31,895 bases of DNA, from assembly GCA_964586785.1 (NCBI GenBank), contig CAZPHS010000022.1, positions 1 through 31,895 of the forward strand, in the 5' to 3' direction. Shown in pieces: positions 24,521 to 31,895 of the stretch. The notes below the pieces were generated by a model that worked only from the letters and a program-made list of their open reading frames with translations, did not search any database and was not told where the DNA came from. The stretch comes from SZUA-584 sp041656035. Lineage in GTDB: Bacteria; Bacillota; Clostridia; Christensenellales; SZUA-584. The first letter of the stretch is position 1; each line of letters starts with the position of its first letter. The position numbers were made by a program, and so were the translations under genes.

Positions 24521-25522
24521 CTATTTTGAAGAATTCCCTTCCTTAAGCGTCCCTTTAAAGCAAACGCGCCTATTGGCGGCGGAACCGTCAACAATACGAC
24601 TCATAAGCAATGATGTTGCGCTTTCCGCGATATCTTTTATAGGCTGCGCTATTGTTGTAAGTTCCGGCTCGTAGCTGTCAAGTATGGATATTCCGTTAAA
24701 CCCTATAACGCTGGTTTGCTCAGGAACGGACACTCCGAACTTAACCAACCTTTTAATGCATCCAATACCAACGTCATCGGTGCTGCACACGATTCCATCC
24801 GGTATTGCTCCCTTCGCTGCAAAATATTCGACGCCTTTAACCCCGGTTAAAAAATGCTGCCTTTCACCATTGAAAATATAATTGTAATCAACATCACGGC
24901 CTGCATTCTTTAATGCATCAATAAATCCTCTTTCTTTTTCAAGAGAAATGATACTTTTTTTAACCGCTCCGATATAACCGATTTTGTGCTTTCCTTTATT
25001 GATCAAATAAGCGGTCGCTTGATATATCGCGTCATATGCGTCAATAAAAATATTATTTGTTTCCGTATGCTTAGGATCGGATGTTATTACGACTACGGGG
25101 ATTTGAGATTGTATTTCCTTTATTTTTTCCCATGTATCTTGTTCATCTAAGAAGGCGAGTATAACTCCATCGTATAAATATCTAAAAGGCGCTTCAAAAT
25201 ATCTGTATAGCTCTCTTTTATCATAATCTGTTGTAAATAATGAAACCCTGTAGCCTTCCTTATGAATGATAGTATAAATGCTTTCATATAAATCCACATA
25301 ATACATGTTTGTTATAGTCGGTATTATTACTGCAATATTATTTGTTTTATTTGTTCTCATACTGACTGCCAATGGATTAGGTTTAAAGTTTAGCCTGTCT
25401 ATAGCAAGTTTAACCTTTGCATGAATTTCGTCGCTTAGCATGTTGGGCGAATTAATATATCTTGAAACGGTAGAGATGGATACACTCGCTTCTTTGGCAA
25501 CTTCCCTTATTGTTACATGCAT
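24521..25522 (-). CDS. LacI-family regulator of the 13-gene cluster
   Basis: 333 aa. Helix-turn-helix VTIREVAKEASVSISTVSRYINSP, hinge NPLAVSMRTNKTNNIAVIIP, then the two-lobed effector domain. AAGGG lies 7 bases before the ATG. Three copies of TGAAAACGTTTTCA-like palindromes lie in the 140 bp upstream, one on the promoter, so it is probably autoregulated and controls the downstream tctCBA and enzyme genes as one unit. The inducer should be the transported acid or an early product. Confidence 0.93.
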   Translation of the reverse strand: MHVTIREVAKEASVSISTVSRYINSPNMLSDEIHAKVKLAIDRLNFKPNPLAVSMRTNKTNNIAVIIPTITNMYYVDLYESIYTIIHKEGYRVSLFTTDYDKRELYRYFEAPFRYLYDGVILAFLDEQDTWEKIKEIQSQIPVVVITSDPKHTETNNIFIDAYDAIYQATAYLINKGKHKIGYIGAVKKSIISLEKERGFIDALKNAGRDVDYNYIFNGERQHFLTGVKGVEYFAAKGAIPDGIVCSTDDVGIGCIKRLVKFGVSVPEQTSVIGFNGISILDSYEPELTTIAQPIKDIAESATSLLMSRIVDGSAANRRVCFKGTLKEGNSSK

Positions 25523-25536
25523 CTTAGAACCCTTTC

Positions 25537-25550
25537 TGAAAACGTTTTCA
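25537..25550. promoter_or_regulatory. Operator O3 of the 13-gene cluster
   Basis: Perfect 14-bp palindrome TGAAAACGTTTTCA, just upstream of the regulator's ribosome site. Identical to O1. Confidence 0.8.
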
Positions 25551-25592
25551 TACTTATAAAAAAATTTTTCGTCCCAATTAAACTTATATTTT

Positions 25593-25606
25593 TGAAAACG
25601 TTATCA
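25593..25606. promoter_or_regulatory. Operator O2 of the 13-gene cluster
   Basis: TGAAAACGTTATCA, one base different from O1 and O3. With the preceding T it also matches the CcpA cre consensus WTGNAANCGNWNNCW, so catabolite repression is an alternative or additional role. Confidence 0.75.
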
Positions 25607-25621
25607 TTAAAAAATTACCCC

Positions 25622-25635
25622 TGAAAACGTTTTCA
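25622..25635. promoter_or_regulatory. Operator O1 overlapping the promoter
   Basis: Perfect palindrome TGAAAACGTTTTCA placed on the edge of the -10 box and the transcription start. Centres of O1, O2 and O3 are 29 and 56 bp apart, suitable for looping or cooperative repression. Confidence 0.85.
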
Positions 25636-25663
25636 TAATAACACATGTTATTCTTATTGTCAA
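25635..25663 (-). promoter_or_regulatory. Promoter of the LacI-tct-enzyme cluster
   Basis: Minus strand: perfect TTGACA (25663-25658), 17-bp spacer, TATTAT (25640-25635). Start of transcription near 25628, about 106 bases before the regulator ATG. The best promoter of the window. The rest of the gap (25664-25800) shows no further gene or structure. Confidence 0.8.
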
Positions 25664-25800
25664 GCATCGTTTTTACTTGGGTTGTTATCTTTGTGATAGT
25701 CTCGCGATAAAATGTCTCTATGAATGATTGGGTTATGTAACATAAATTTAATTTGGTTTTAAAAAAGCTTAATTGTTATATTACGTAAACTTAAAGCCGT

Positions 25801-25825
25801 AAAAAGCATTTCTCGGGGGCTTTTT
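25801..25825 (-). terminator. Intrinsic terminator, possibly bidirectional
   Basis: AAAAAGC / GCTTTTT stem (25801-25807 with 25819-25825, 11-nt loop), 19 bases past the stop of the 61-aa gene. The T-run is part of the stem on both strands. Confidence 0.5.
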
Positions 25826-25844
25826 TAACAGTAATTGCATCAAT

Positions 25845-26030
25845 TTATTTTGTAGGGTCCTCTCTCTTTGGGCACTTCTTACAAATGGCTATTTGGGATG
25901 CCTCAAATATATCTTCCATACCATCCCATATAATCATGTCATCAGAGGCCATCTCAAGCTCAAAACAGTATCCAATGTCAATCATGCGCTTAAGCGCGGG
26001 GCAAAATACTTCATTAACTATATCAGACAT
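25845..26030 (-). CDS. Small Cys-containing protein of unknown function
   Basis: 61 aa, acidic in the middle. Four cysteines: FCPAL (residue 10), GYCFE (22) and CKKCP near the C-terminus (50, 53), a pattern that could hold a metal. I do not recognise the family. GGAGG lies 12 bases before the ATG, slightly far. It follows the DUF6933/pRiA4b gene by 44 bp and precedes a terminator, so the two genes probably share a transcript. Confidence 0.65.
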   Translation of the reverse strand: MSDIVNEVFCPALKRMIDIGYCFELEMASDDMIIWDGMEDIFEASQIAICKKCPKREDPTK

Positions 26031-26074
26031 ACTATATAACCGCCTCCAGAATCGCTAATATATCATTTTCCGGC

Positions 26075-27175
26075 TTAATCATGTATGACTTTAGGATGGC
26101 TTTCCCATTCGCCAAGCTCAGTTGTCCAATACTTTGCCCATTCTTTCGTTTCTTTATATTCCGGATGGTTTGGATTCAGCATGATTTCACGGAAGTTCAC
26201 AAATCCTCCCACACCGCCGACATCCTCCGGCGGAGCTTGACCGCTTGCTTCCAGCAAATAGGGTGAATTTTTGTCGTATTCATCTATCACGCGTACAAGC
26301 TGAATTTCATGTTTCCAGTTATCTCCCATATCATATGTATAGCGCATAGCCTTGCACCAAGGAAAAAACTCAGCCAAGGTATGCCCTTTCATTAAAACAG
26401 CATCTTCGTCGTATTGCAAGTCATACTCCGACGGAACAAGTCTGACAGCCTTCTGATTCTCATTATCAGCAAACAACGAGAAATCATATAAATGATAATC
26501 CTCCCAGTTAAACACAGACTGCAGAACCTTGTGCAGGCGTGTAAATTCCAAGTCGGCAGGCACAATAATCCTTCGTGTCGCTTTATATACTTCCAAATCA
26601 AGCGTTACCAATAATTCAAACGCTCTGTATTTATATATCCGCTTTCCGGTCAGTTTAGAAAGCGCCTCAAACATCGCTTCATAGGGTATAAAACCCTCAC
26701 TACGTTTATCGGAATAATTGACCGGCCTATAATTTATAGAAACTCCCACGGTATCGCTAAACATTTTCGCAATACCGTTATACTCATTCGCTACATGGAA
26801 CGCACATTCCAAACCCGCTTTTGTTACCCATGCGGCTGTCTGGCTGCCTGTATTTTGGACAAACACCACATTGCCTGCCAGCCGCATATATTCCTCAACA
26901 ATCGCAGTATTAAGATTCATGGAATGCAATGTATTTGAAATGGCCTCTCTCATCATCTCAGCTGTATTTTTCAAATCTTTTCGCTTCACTTGATAAATTG
27001 CGACAGTAAAACGCGTGGCGTTATTCACCAGTATAAGCATATCCTCAGAACGACGATTATCCCATACCTTTGTCCAATTTGCCGTCCAAGAAAACAGCGG
27101 ATTTTCCTCTTCGTATTCAGTCGGAGTATTTACCTCCAGGGCTTTCGTCAATTTTCTTGTAAGCGCAATTTTCAT
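26075..27175 (-). CDS. DUF6933 + plasmid pRiA4b ORF-3-like two-domain protein
   Basis: 366 aa in two parts. Residues 1-170 (MKIALTRKLTKALEV..., WTANWTKVW, VNNATRFTVAIY) look like the DUF6933 domain. Residues about 185-345 form a pRiA4b ORF-3-like domain: ELLVTLDLEVYKATRRIIVPADLEF-type opening, HLYDFSLF, YTYDMGDNWKHEIQL, PPEDVGG and a late HPEY. This domain is common near transposons and on plasmids, where it rides as a passenger, but its function is not established. GAGGA lies 9 bases before the ATG. Followed by the 61-aa gene. No transposase was recognised beside it. Confidence 0.8.
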   Translation of the reverse strand: MKIALTRKLTKALEVNTPTEYEEENPLFSWTANWTKVWDNRRSEDMLILVNNATRFTVAIYQVKRKDLKNTAEMMREAISNTLHSMNLNTAIVEEYMRLAGNVVFVQNTGSQTAAWVTKAGLECAFHVANEYNGIAKMFSDTVGVSINYRPVNYSDKRSEGFIPYEAMFEALSKLTGKRIYKYRAFELLVTLDLEVYKATRRIIVPADLEFTRLHKVLQSVFNWEDYHLYDFSLFADNENQKAVRLVPSEYDLQYDEDAVLMKGHTLAEFFPWCKAMRYTYDMGDNWKHEIQLVRVIDEYDKNSPYLLEASGQAPPEDVGGVGGFVNFREIMLNPNHPEYKETKEWAKYWTTELGEWESHPKVIHD

Positions 27176-27313
27176 TTAATCACATCCTCTTGCAATCACA
27201 AATCTGCTTCATCTTTGCTATCTTATCACGTTATGAATTGATTAGTATAGTTTGTCCGTAAATTGAACCTGCTTTATAATGATAGTTCATATTTAATTCT
27301 CCAAGGACGTATG

Positions 27314-27598
27314 TTACAAAGTGTTGCCTTCAGCAACAAGTTTGCCATCCATATTGAGAATGTATTTAATACCGTTCCAATCCTCTAATAATATACGATC
27401 ATCAACAATTTGGAGAGCCTTTCGAGTTCCGTCTGGAACTACCCATATATCAGAGCCGCAAAAATCCCATACCTGCTCAAAATTCCTATCAAGCCGTAAG
27501 ATTGACAATTCTCCATGAATAAGGAAGCCATCGGTGATAGGATAGAGAAAAAAATATAAGAGTTTAGGTCGCAAGGGAAACGAAACACCCCCTATGTT
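27314..27598 (-). pseudogene. C-terminal fragment of an unidentified protein
   Basis: An open frame of about 95 codons with no credible start: it has TTG at 27574 without a ribosome site and no ATG, and opens directly after a TAA at 27599-27601. The protein text (GELSILRLDRNFEQVWDFCGSDIWV, VDDRILLEDWNGIKYILNMDGK) is well-formed beta-strand-rich sequence and looks like the end of a longer protein whose first part is lost. Family not recognised. Confidence 0.45.
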
Positions 27599-27647
27599 TT
27601 ATGGCGATTCCACAAAGCTGCCCTTCTCAACTACCACTCTCGTGCAG

Positions 27648-29954
27648 TTACTCAACGCTTTTTAACGCTTCCACCATATCAATAGATTTTACCTTTCGAG
27701 TAAGAACACGTTGTATTATAAGCGAAAATACAAGAGTTAACGCGCAAGCGATACATATACTTAAAACAGAAACAAAGGGGGAAAGCACCATATCATCCGG
27801 TTCGCTGGCACGCATGACCAGCGCTGTCAACCATATTCCCGGAAATATGCCAAGCACAATTCCAAAGCAGGAAATCAATGCGTTTTCCCACACAATCAAA
27901 GAGCGTATTTCCTGTTGGTGATAGCCAAGTACTTTGAGGGTAGCAAATTCACGGGCGCGTTCCATAAAGTTTAGAATACCCATGTTGTACAAAACCACAA
28001 AAGCAAGGATGAATGCAAAAACGGCCATTAATACGGTCACGCTGATTATACTTTGCATACCAGTTATGGTCTTTTCCTTTTGCGAGAAAGTCCACTCCAT
28101 GTCTTCCACTTCGTCCAAACGGCTTAAATATTTAACACCTGCCTCAAATGGCTCCTGAATTAGTAACGCAGTGGGCTTAAAGATATCTTTGCCAAAAGAT
28201 TCCCATAGATCTGCCGATAAATAAAGACCTTGACCTAAACCCACCGAAGCCAAGTGGGCAATAGTAATTTGAATGGGATTTGTATCCCCGGGCATTCTCA
28301 GTGTGATGGTGTCTCCAATTTCTAGTTCCATTACCTCGGCCAGCTTCTTTGTTATAATGATTCCTTCGGCAGGAAGGGCCCTGGATTGTGTTTTAAAACC
28401 CAAATCAATTAATTTTTGATTTTGAGGCAATATGGACAACAAAGCGATACGGCTCCCGGTTTTCCCTTGAACGCTGACGGCCTTTTCCATTAACCCTTCA
28501 ACAGTCTGCGCCGGAATTTGCCTTTGATATTCCTCCAGCGTTTCCGCATCTTCGTTTAATTCCACACGCAGATCATACTGGAGGGTTTGTTCATAATAAG
28601 TAGAAACTAAATTTCGGAAACTGTCCTGCATGCCCAATGCCGTAATGATAAGGGCCGTACAGCACAGCACTCCGAGCAGCACCATAATAGTTCGTGTTTT
28701 GCTGCGAAATAGGTTGCGCAAAATCATTTTCGAGTTAAACTTTAACCGTTCCCAAAGCCTGAGGAAACGTTCCAGCAAAATGCGGTTACCCGCTTTAGGT
28801 GCTTTGGGTCGCAGCAAGTCCGCCGCAGCTTCTTTGAAGTTTTTCCTGCATACAAGGTAGCAAATCAAGCAGCTTAGCAGAATAGATACACCGCAAACCA
28901 TAAGGGCAATAAAGGATAATGGTGCTATGACTCTAGGCGGTAATGCATAAAAAGCGGACTCCAACTCCCACATATAACTAGGCAGCGTAAATCTGCCGAT
29001 CAATAGCCCTGCGGCAGAACCGAGCAAAGAGGGATAAAGCCCGTAAGACAAATAGTGTCGAAGGAGCTTGCCGCCACGATACCCCAAGGCCTTCAGAATA
29101 CCCATTTGTGTGCGTTGATTGTCCACCATCCGAGCCATGGTGGTCAGCACAATCAACGCCGATACGGCAAAAAACAAGATGGGGAAAACGATGGACAACG
29201 ATTGGAATTGCGTAATCTCGCTCTTGATTAATTTAGTGCTTCGATGGGCACTGCGGTCACGGACAAGGGTATGGGGCAAAGCGGTTTCAATGGCTTCTTT
29301 AACAAATCCGTGATCAGCAGTATCGGAAAGCAGTACGGTAATTTCATTCATGGGTATTTGAGGGATCGCCCCGCCGTTAACAAGTATAAATCCGTAAGAT
29401 CTCGGCTCCGGCAAAAGATCTTTGGCAGTAATCACATACTCAGGACTGATAACCAATCCTCGTATGATAAAAGGTTGCTCTTGCTCCCCTGCCTGTACGG
29501 TCAACGTGTCACCTACCGATAAATTTTGTGTTTCTGCAAATTGCTGTTCCAACAAGCAGCCCTTTAGGTCGTCACTGGCAAGGGATGTACCACTTTGAAT
29601 CAAAGGAACATTAATGCGCGCCTCCCCATCCAGCCCGTGAAGCATGAGGGTAGGTTCTCCGGGAAGATCCGCAGCAACCTCCACGCTAATCCGGCTCTGC
29701 ATAACTTCTATCCCTTCCAGCCCCTCGATTTTGGCTTTCGTATTGCGGTCTGTGAAAGGTGCCATCACCCAATAATCAGCCAGTTGCTGCTTTTCAAAGT
29801 ATTGGTTTATGGACATATTTAGATCTCTCCATGATGCATCCAAGCCGCCAAACACCAAAACACCCAAAGCACTTAAAATAATAATAGAAAGAAATTGCCA
29901 TTTCACATCTATCATATCTCTGAAAAGTTTTTTTGATAGTATATTTTTTACCAT
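27648..29954 (-). CDS. FtsX/MacB-type ABC transporter permease, two-repeat form
   Basis: 768 aa. An N-terminal membrane segment (about 20-38) and an extracytoplasmic domain are followed by an FtsX domain with three helices (about 255-370), then a second membrane segment near 420 with an extracytoplasmic domain and a second FtsX domain (about 645-765). Repeated FtsX marks are TQMGILKALGYRGGKLLRHY and REFATLKVLGYHQQEIRSLI. Such proteins move lipids, peptides or antibiotics across the membrane or work mechanically rather than by transporting through a pore. Its ATG overlaps the ATPase stop by 7 bases, with GGAGG 7 bases upstream. Confidence 0.92.
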   Translation of the reverse strand: MVKNILSKKLFRDMIDVKWQFLSIIILSALGVLVFGGLDASWRDLNMSINQYFEKQQLADYWVMAPFTDRNTKAKIEGLEGIEVMQSRISVEVAADLPGEPTLMLHGLDGEARINVPLIQSGTSLASDDLKGCLLEQQFAETQNLSVGDTLTVQAGEQEQPFIIRGLVISPEYVITAKDLLPEPRSYGFILVNGGAIPQIPMNEITVLLSDTADHGFVKEAIETALPHTLVRDRSAHRSTKLIKSEITQFQSLSIVFPILFFAVSALIVLTTMARMVDNQRTQMGILKALGYRGGKLLRHYLSYGLYPSLLGSAAGLLIGRFTLPSYMWELESAFYALPPRVIAPLSFIALMVCGVSILLSCLICYLVCRKNFKEAAADLLRPKAPKAGNRILLERFLRLWERLKFNSKMILRNLFRSKTRTIMVLLGVLCCTALIITALGMQDSFRNLVSTYYEQTLQYDLRVELNEDAETLEEYQRQIPAQTVEGLMEKAVSVQGKTGSRIALLSILPQNQKLIDLGFKTQSRALPAEGIIITKKLAEVMELEIGDTITLRMPGDTNPIQITIAHLASVGLGQGLYLSADLWESFGKDIFKPTALLIQEPFEAGVKYLSRLDEVEDMEWTFSQKEKTITGMQSIISVTVLMAVFAFILAFVVLYNMGILNFMERAREFATLKVLGYHQQEIRSLIVWENALISCFGIVLGIFPGIWLTALVMRASEPDDMVLSPFVSVLSICIACALTLVFSLIIQRVLTRKVKSIDMVEALKSVE

Positions 29955-30649
29955 GTAAGCGCCTCCACCGATATAGGTGCATTATTTGTCTCCACCGCCT
30001 CAATACTACCGTTTTTCATACGAATAACACGGTCTGCCAAAGGAGCAACCAATGCATTATGAGTAATTATGACAACCGTTGTATGAAATTTTTCAGACAC
30101 ATCGCACAACAGCCGCAACACCTGCAATCCTGTCTGGGAATCCAGCGCTCCCGTAGGCTCATCACATAAAAGCAATGCGGGGTTTTTGCACAGTGCGCGA
30201 GCAATCGATACACGCTGCTGTTCACCTCCCGACAGTTGGGCGGGAAAGTTATTCATCCTATCCTTAAGCCCCACTTGTTCCAGAATTTCTTTAGAATTAA
30301 GGGGATCCGGGCGTACCTGCCGGGCAAGCTCCACGTTTTCCAGTGCAGTCAAGTTTGGCATCAAGTTATAGAACTGAAACACAAATCCTACATCCAAGCG
30401 GCGGTAATCCGTTAATGCTTGATCATTTAAGTCCGTAACTACTTTTCCATCCACGTAGATACGTCCCGACGTGGCTCGATCCATACCACCCAACAGGTTT
30501 AACACGGTGGTTTTTCCTGCACCACTAGGCCCCAGCACTACACACAGGTCACCTTCCTCAATCGCAAAACTTACTCTATTTACAGCTAAAACTTTCGTTA
30601 CCCCGCTTCGGTATTCTTTAGTGACATCCTCGAATTGAATATAACTCAT
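29948..30649 (-). CDS. MacB/LolD-type ABC transporter ATP-binding protein
   Basis: 233 aa. Walker A GPSGAGKTT, Q-loop in VFQFYNLMPNLTALENVELA, signature LSGGEQQRVSIARAL, Walker B LLLCDEPTGALD, switch His in IITHN. The short length and the LTALENV/TGALDS motifs place it in the MacB/LolD/FtsE group that works with FtsX-type permeases, here the overlapping downstream gene. GGAGGCG lies close to the ATG. A 20-bp palindrome just upstream is the probable TetR operator. Likely role: efflux or defence against a membrane-active compound (inference). Confidence 0.95.
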   Translation of the reverse strand: MSYIQFEDVTKEYRSGVTKVLAVNRVSFAIEEGDLCVVLGPSGAGKTTVLNLLGGMDRATSGRIYVDGKVVTDLNDQALTDYRRLDVGFVFQFYNLMPNLTALENVELARQVRPDPLNSKEILEQVGLKDRMNNFPAQLSGGEQQRVSIARALCKNPALLLCDEPTGALDSQTGLQVLRLLCDVSEKFHTTVVIITHNALVAPLADRVIRMKNGSIEAVETNNAPISVEALTW

Positions 30650-30663
30650 GCAAACGCCTCCTT

Positions 30664-30683
30664 AGTGAATAAGTTTATTCACT
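30664..30683. promoter_or_regulatory. TetR operator upstream of the ABC exporter genes
   Basis: AGTGAATAAGTTTATTCACT is a 20-bp palindrome broken only at the two central bases. It lies 15 bases before the ATPase start, covering the region just before the ribosome site. A matching site lies in the tetR promoter (31438-31457). Confidence 0.8.
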
Positions 30684-30724
30684 CAAATAGTAAAAAATGA
30701 ACCAGTAAAACCCATATAATCTTC

Positions 30725-31324
30725 TTATTCATGCTTTACGCCCAGAACCCGATAAAACATCACAAGCACATTTTTCATGCCATCGTACATTTTTTCTTTA
30801 CCTTCCTCATAATTGATTGGGGTGGCTGTCTGTATACCGTTTACCCCATTGAGCAAAAAGATTGCACATTGATCCGGGTAAGGGCAATAAAAACATCCCT
30901 CCTGATTGCCCTGAATAATTAAATCCCGAAACAGCGGCACTAAGCTTTGTATACATTTTTCGGCTATACGACGGTGTAGTTCTTCGTTGTCTTTTTCATG
31001 CAAAACATAAAGCATTTTTGATGCCATTACATATTTCACGATATGCTTAAAGTAAATATCCAGCTTTTCTTTGGCATTCGTACCTGGCTCAAAGGTTATG
31101 GTTTGAAGCATTTGAATATATTCTTGTCCATATTTTATTGCCACTGCATTCAAAAGCTCCAACTTTGATTTAAAATACCGGTAGGGCAAGCCCTGCGAAA
31201 TACCAATGGCTTGTGCCACATCAGACATCATCGTATTTTCATATCCCTTTTCCTCAAATAGTTTTTTGGCTATTGTTATGATTTCCTCGCGCCGTTCCTC
31301 CGGCCCCTTAGTAATTCGCGGCAT
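30725..31324 (-). CDS. TetR/AcrR-family regulator of the ABC exporter
   Basis: 199 aa. N-terminal domain MPRITKGPEERREEIITIA... with helix-turn-helix TMMSDVAQAIGISQGLPYRYFKSK, then an all-helical ligand domain. The ATG at 31324 is chosen because a G-rich ribosome site (eight G, then AGCGGA) lies directly before it; the frame extends to a GTG at 31384 with no ribosome site. It precedes the ATPase and permease genes (75-bp gap) in the same direction. Operators with the same half-site AGTGAATAA lie at its own promoter and at the exporter genes, so it represses both. Confidence 0.92.
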   Translation of the reverse strand: MPRITKGPEERREEIITIAKKLFEEKGYENTMMSDVAQAIGISQGLPYRYFKSKLELLNAVAIKYGQEYIQMLQTITFEPGTNAKEKLDIYFKHIVKYVMASKMLYVLHEKDNEELHRRIAEKCIQSLVPLFRDLIIQGNQEGCFYCPYPDQCAIFLLNGVNGIQTATPINYEEGKEKMYDGMKNVLVMFYRVLGVKHE

Positions 31325-31427
31325 TCCGCTCCCCCCCCTTGTGTAATTAAATATTCGTAAATCATTTCTATCGTGTCTTAGCACAATTTAACTTTTGTGT
31401 TTACCTTCTAATACCGATTTTTATATA

Positions 31428-31457
31428 ATTATAGTCCAGTGAATAAACTCAGTCAAC
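31428..31457 (-). promoter_or_regulatory. tetR promoter with operator in the spacer
   Basis: Minus strand: TTGACT (31456-31451), 17-bp spacer, TATAAT (31433-31428). The bases 31438-31457 (plus strand AGTGAATAAACT, then a degenerate half) match the exporter operator at 16 of 20 positions and fill the spacer, so binding would exclude RNA polymerase. The mRNA leader is about 97 nt. Confidence 0.8.
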
Positions 31458-31473
31458 AATTAAATATACCGAA

Positions 31474-31686
31474 TTACATTAAAGCCCTTAAATAGCCTCT
31501 CGATATAAGACGCACGCCCATCAGACAGTTTGCGTTCACCACCTGTCCTTTAGAAGAAAATAGTCTATACTGTAGCCGTCTCAGCGTAGATAATAACACA
31601 GGTAATGCGGTTATTATCGTGACTTCGCTATGGGACTTATACAAAATATGCGAATATTTGGGTGCACCTTCACGATTTCTATACTT
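31474..31686 (-). pseudogene. Possible transposase C-terminal remnant in a gene-poor stretch
   Basis: A 70-codon open stretch without a usable start. Its C-terminal text (LRRLQYRLFSSKGQVV ... VRLISRGYLRAL) resembles, from memory, the tail of IS1380/IS4-type DDE transposases (basic, G-(K/Q)-V-V, then R-L-x-S). Evidence is weak: an open frame of this length can occur by chance. A 9-bp hairpin GATAATAAC / GTTATTATC (31589-31618) lies inside, and another, AAGCCTTGA / TCAAGGCTT (31694-31714), beside it. Nothing else is recognised between 31457 and 31745. Confidence 0.2.
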
Positions 31687-31745
31687 TTACACGAAGCCTT
31701 GATGATCAAGGCTTATGGGTGCATATGTGAGAAATATTTTTAGAT

Positions 31746-31773
31746 AAAATCGCTCATCCGGAAAGGCGATTTT
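31746..31773 (-). terminator. Candidate terminator downstream of ssrA
   Basis: AAAATCGC / GCGATTTT stem (12-nt loop) ending in TTTTATC on the minus strand, 70 bp past the tmRNA 3' end. A second, A/T-rich hairpin (ATCAAAA / TTTTGAT, 31821-31841) lies directly next to the tmRNA end. Confidence 0.4.
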
Positions 31774-31842
31774 GTTCCAATAATAATGGGAACCCCTTGA
31801 AACCAAAGGATTTCCATTGTATCAAAATTGACGTTTTTGATT

Positions 31843-31895
31843 TGGTGGAGGCGAGGGGAGTCGAACCCCTGTCCGAAAGTTTCGAAATCAGATTT
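31843..31895 (-). ncRNA. ssrA: tmRNA (ssrA), 3' end only; 5' part lies beyond the window
   Basis: Reading the minus strand, the last bases are a T-arm AGGGG-TTCGACT-CCCCT, the 3' acceptor strand CGCCTCC and an encoded ACCA, preceded by TTTCGGAC. This combination is the standard 3' end of tmRNA, which rescues stalled ribosomes. A tRNA with an encoded CCA could end similarly, but the TTTCGGAC lead-in is typical of tmRNA. Confidence 0.85.

Noticed and set aside
25537..25635. The three TGAAAACGTT(T/A)TCA copies as a CRISPR-like or iteron array
   Set aside because: Only three short palindromes with unequal spacing placed on a promoter; this fits repressor operators, not a CRISPR array or replication iterons.
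31843..31895. Reading the right edge as a tRNA-Ser 3' end
   Set aside because: The T-arm and encoded CCA would fit a tRNA, but the sequence before the T-arm has the tmRNA-typical TTTCGGAC and no tRNA variable arm or anticodon stem can be formed within the visible bases.

Overview
The window looks like chromosomal DNA of an anaerobic, carbohydrate-degrading Bacillota (Clostridia-like). The basis is strong GGAGG-type ribosome sites, TTGACA/TATAAT-type promoters, lipoprotein binding proteins, LacI-type control of sugar operons and moderate base composition. I cannot name a genus. All recognised genes except one (the cellobiose phosphorylase) are on the minus strand.

Left to right: (1) 201-4106, an L-arabinose operon, kinase-araA-araD, with its own promoter and a terminator, next to the 5'-truncated remains of a sugar ABC permease (4196-4780). 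(2) 4780-13408, a beta-glucan oligosaccharide locus. A LacI regulator, an ABC binding lipoprotein, two permeases and a GH1 beta-glucosidase run leftwards; a GH94 cellobiose phosphorylase runs rightwards from a shared control region with two good promoters. (3) 13588-25663, a 13-gene cluster behind one promoter with three copies of a 14-bp palindrome. It encodes a LacI regulator, a complete tripartite tricarboxylate-type transporter (tctC-B-A), an HpcH/HpaI aldolase, a cupin, three xylose-isomerase-like TIM barrels, a VOC protein, an MFS transporter, an M55 peptidase and a cytosolic FG-GAP propeller protein. I read it as an unassigned pathway for an acidic sugar or sugar derivative. (4) 25845-27598, a small two-gene unit (61-aa Cys-containing protein; DUF6933 + pRiA4b ORF-3 protein) and a gene fragment. 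(5) 27648-31457, a TetR-controlled MacB/FtsX-type ABC exporter with matching operators at both promoters. (6) 31458-31895, a gene-poor stretch ending in the 3' end of tmRNA (ssrA).

How it works together: regions 1-3 are sugar catabolic modules. Arabinose is funnelled to xylulose-5-phosphate; cello-oligosaccharides are imported and split in the cytosol by phosphorolysis and hydrolysis; the third substrate is unknown. The 13-gene cluster is the part most likely to be an undescribed system. Both binding-protein genes are followed by a strong hairpin without a U-run, a typical arrangement for raising binding-protein mRNA above that of the membrane subunits.
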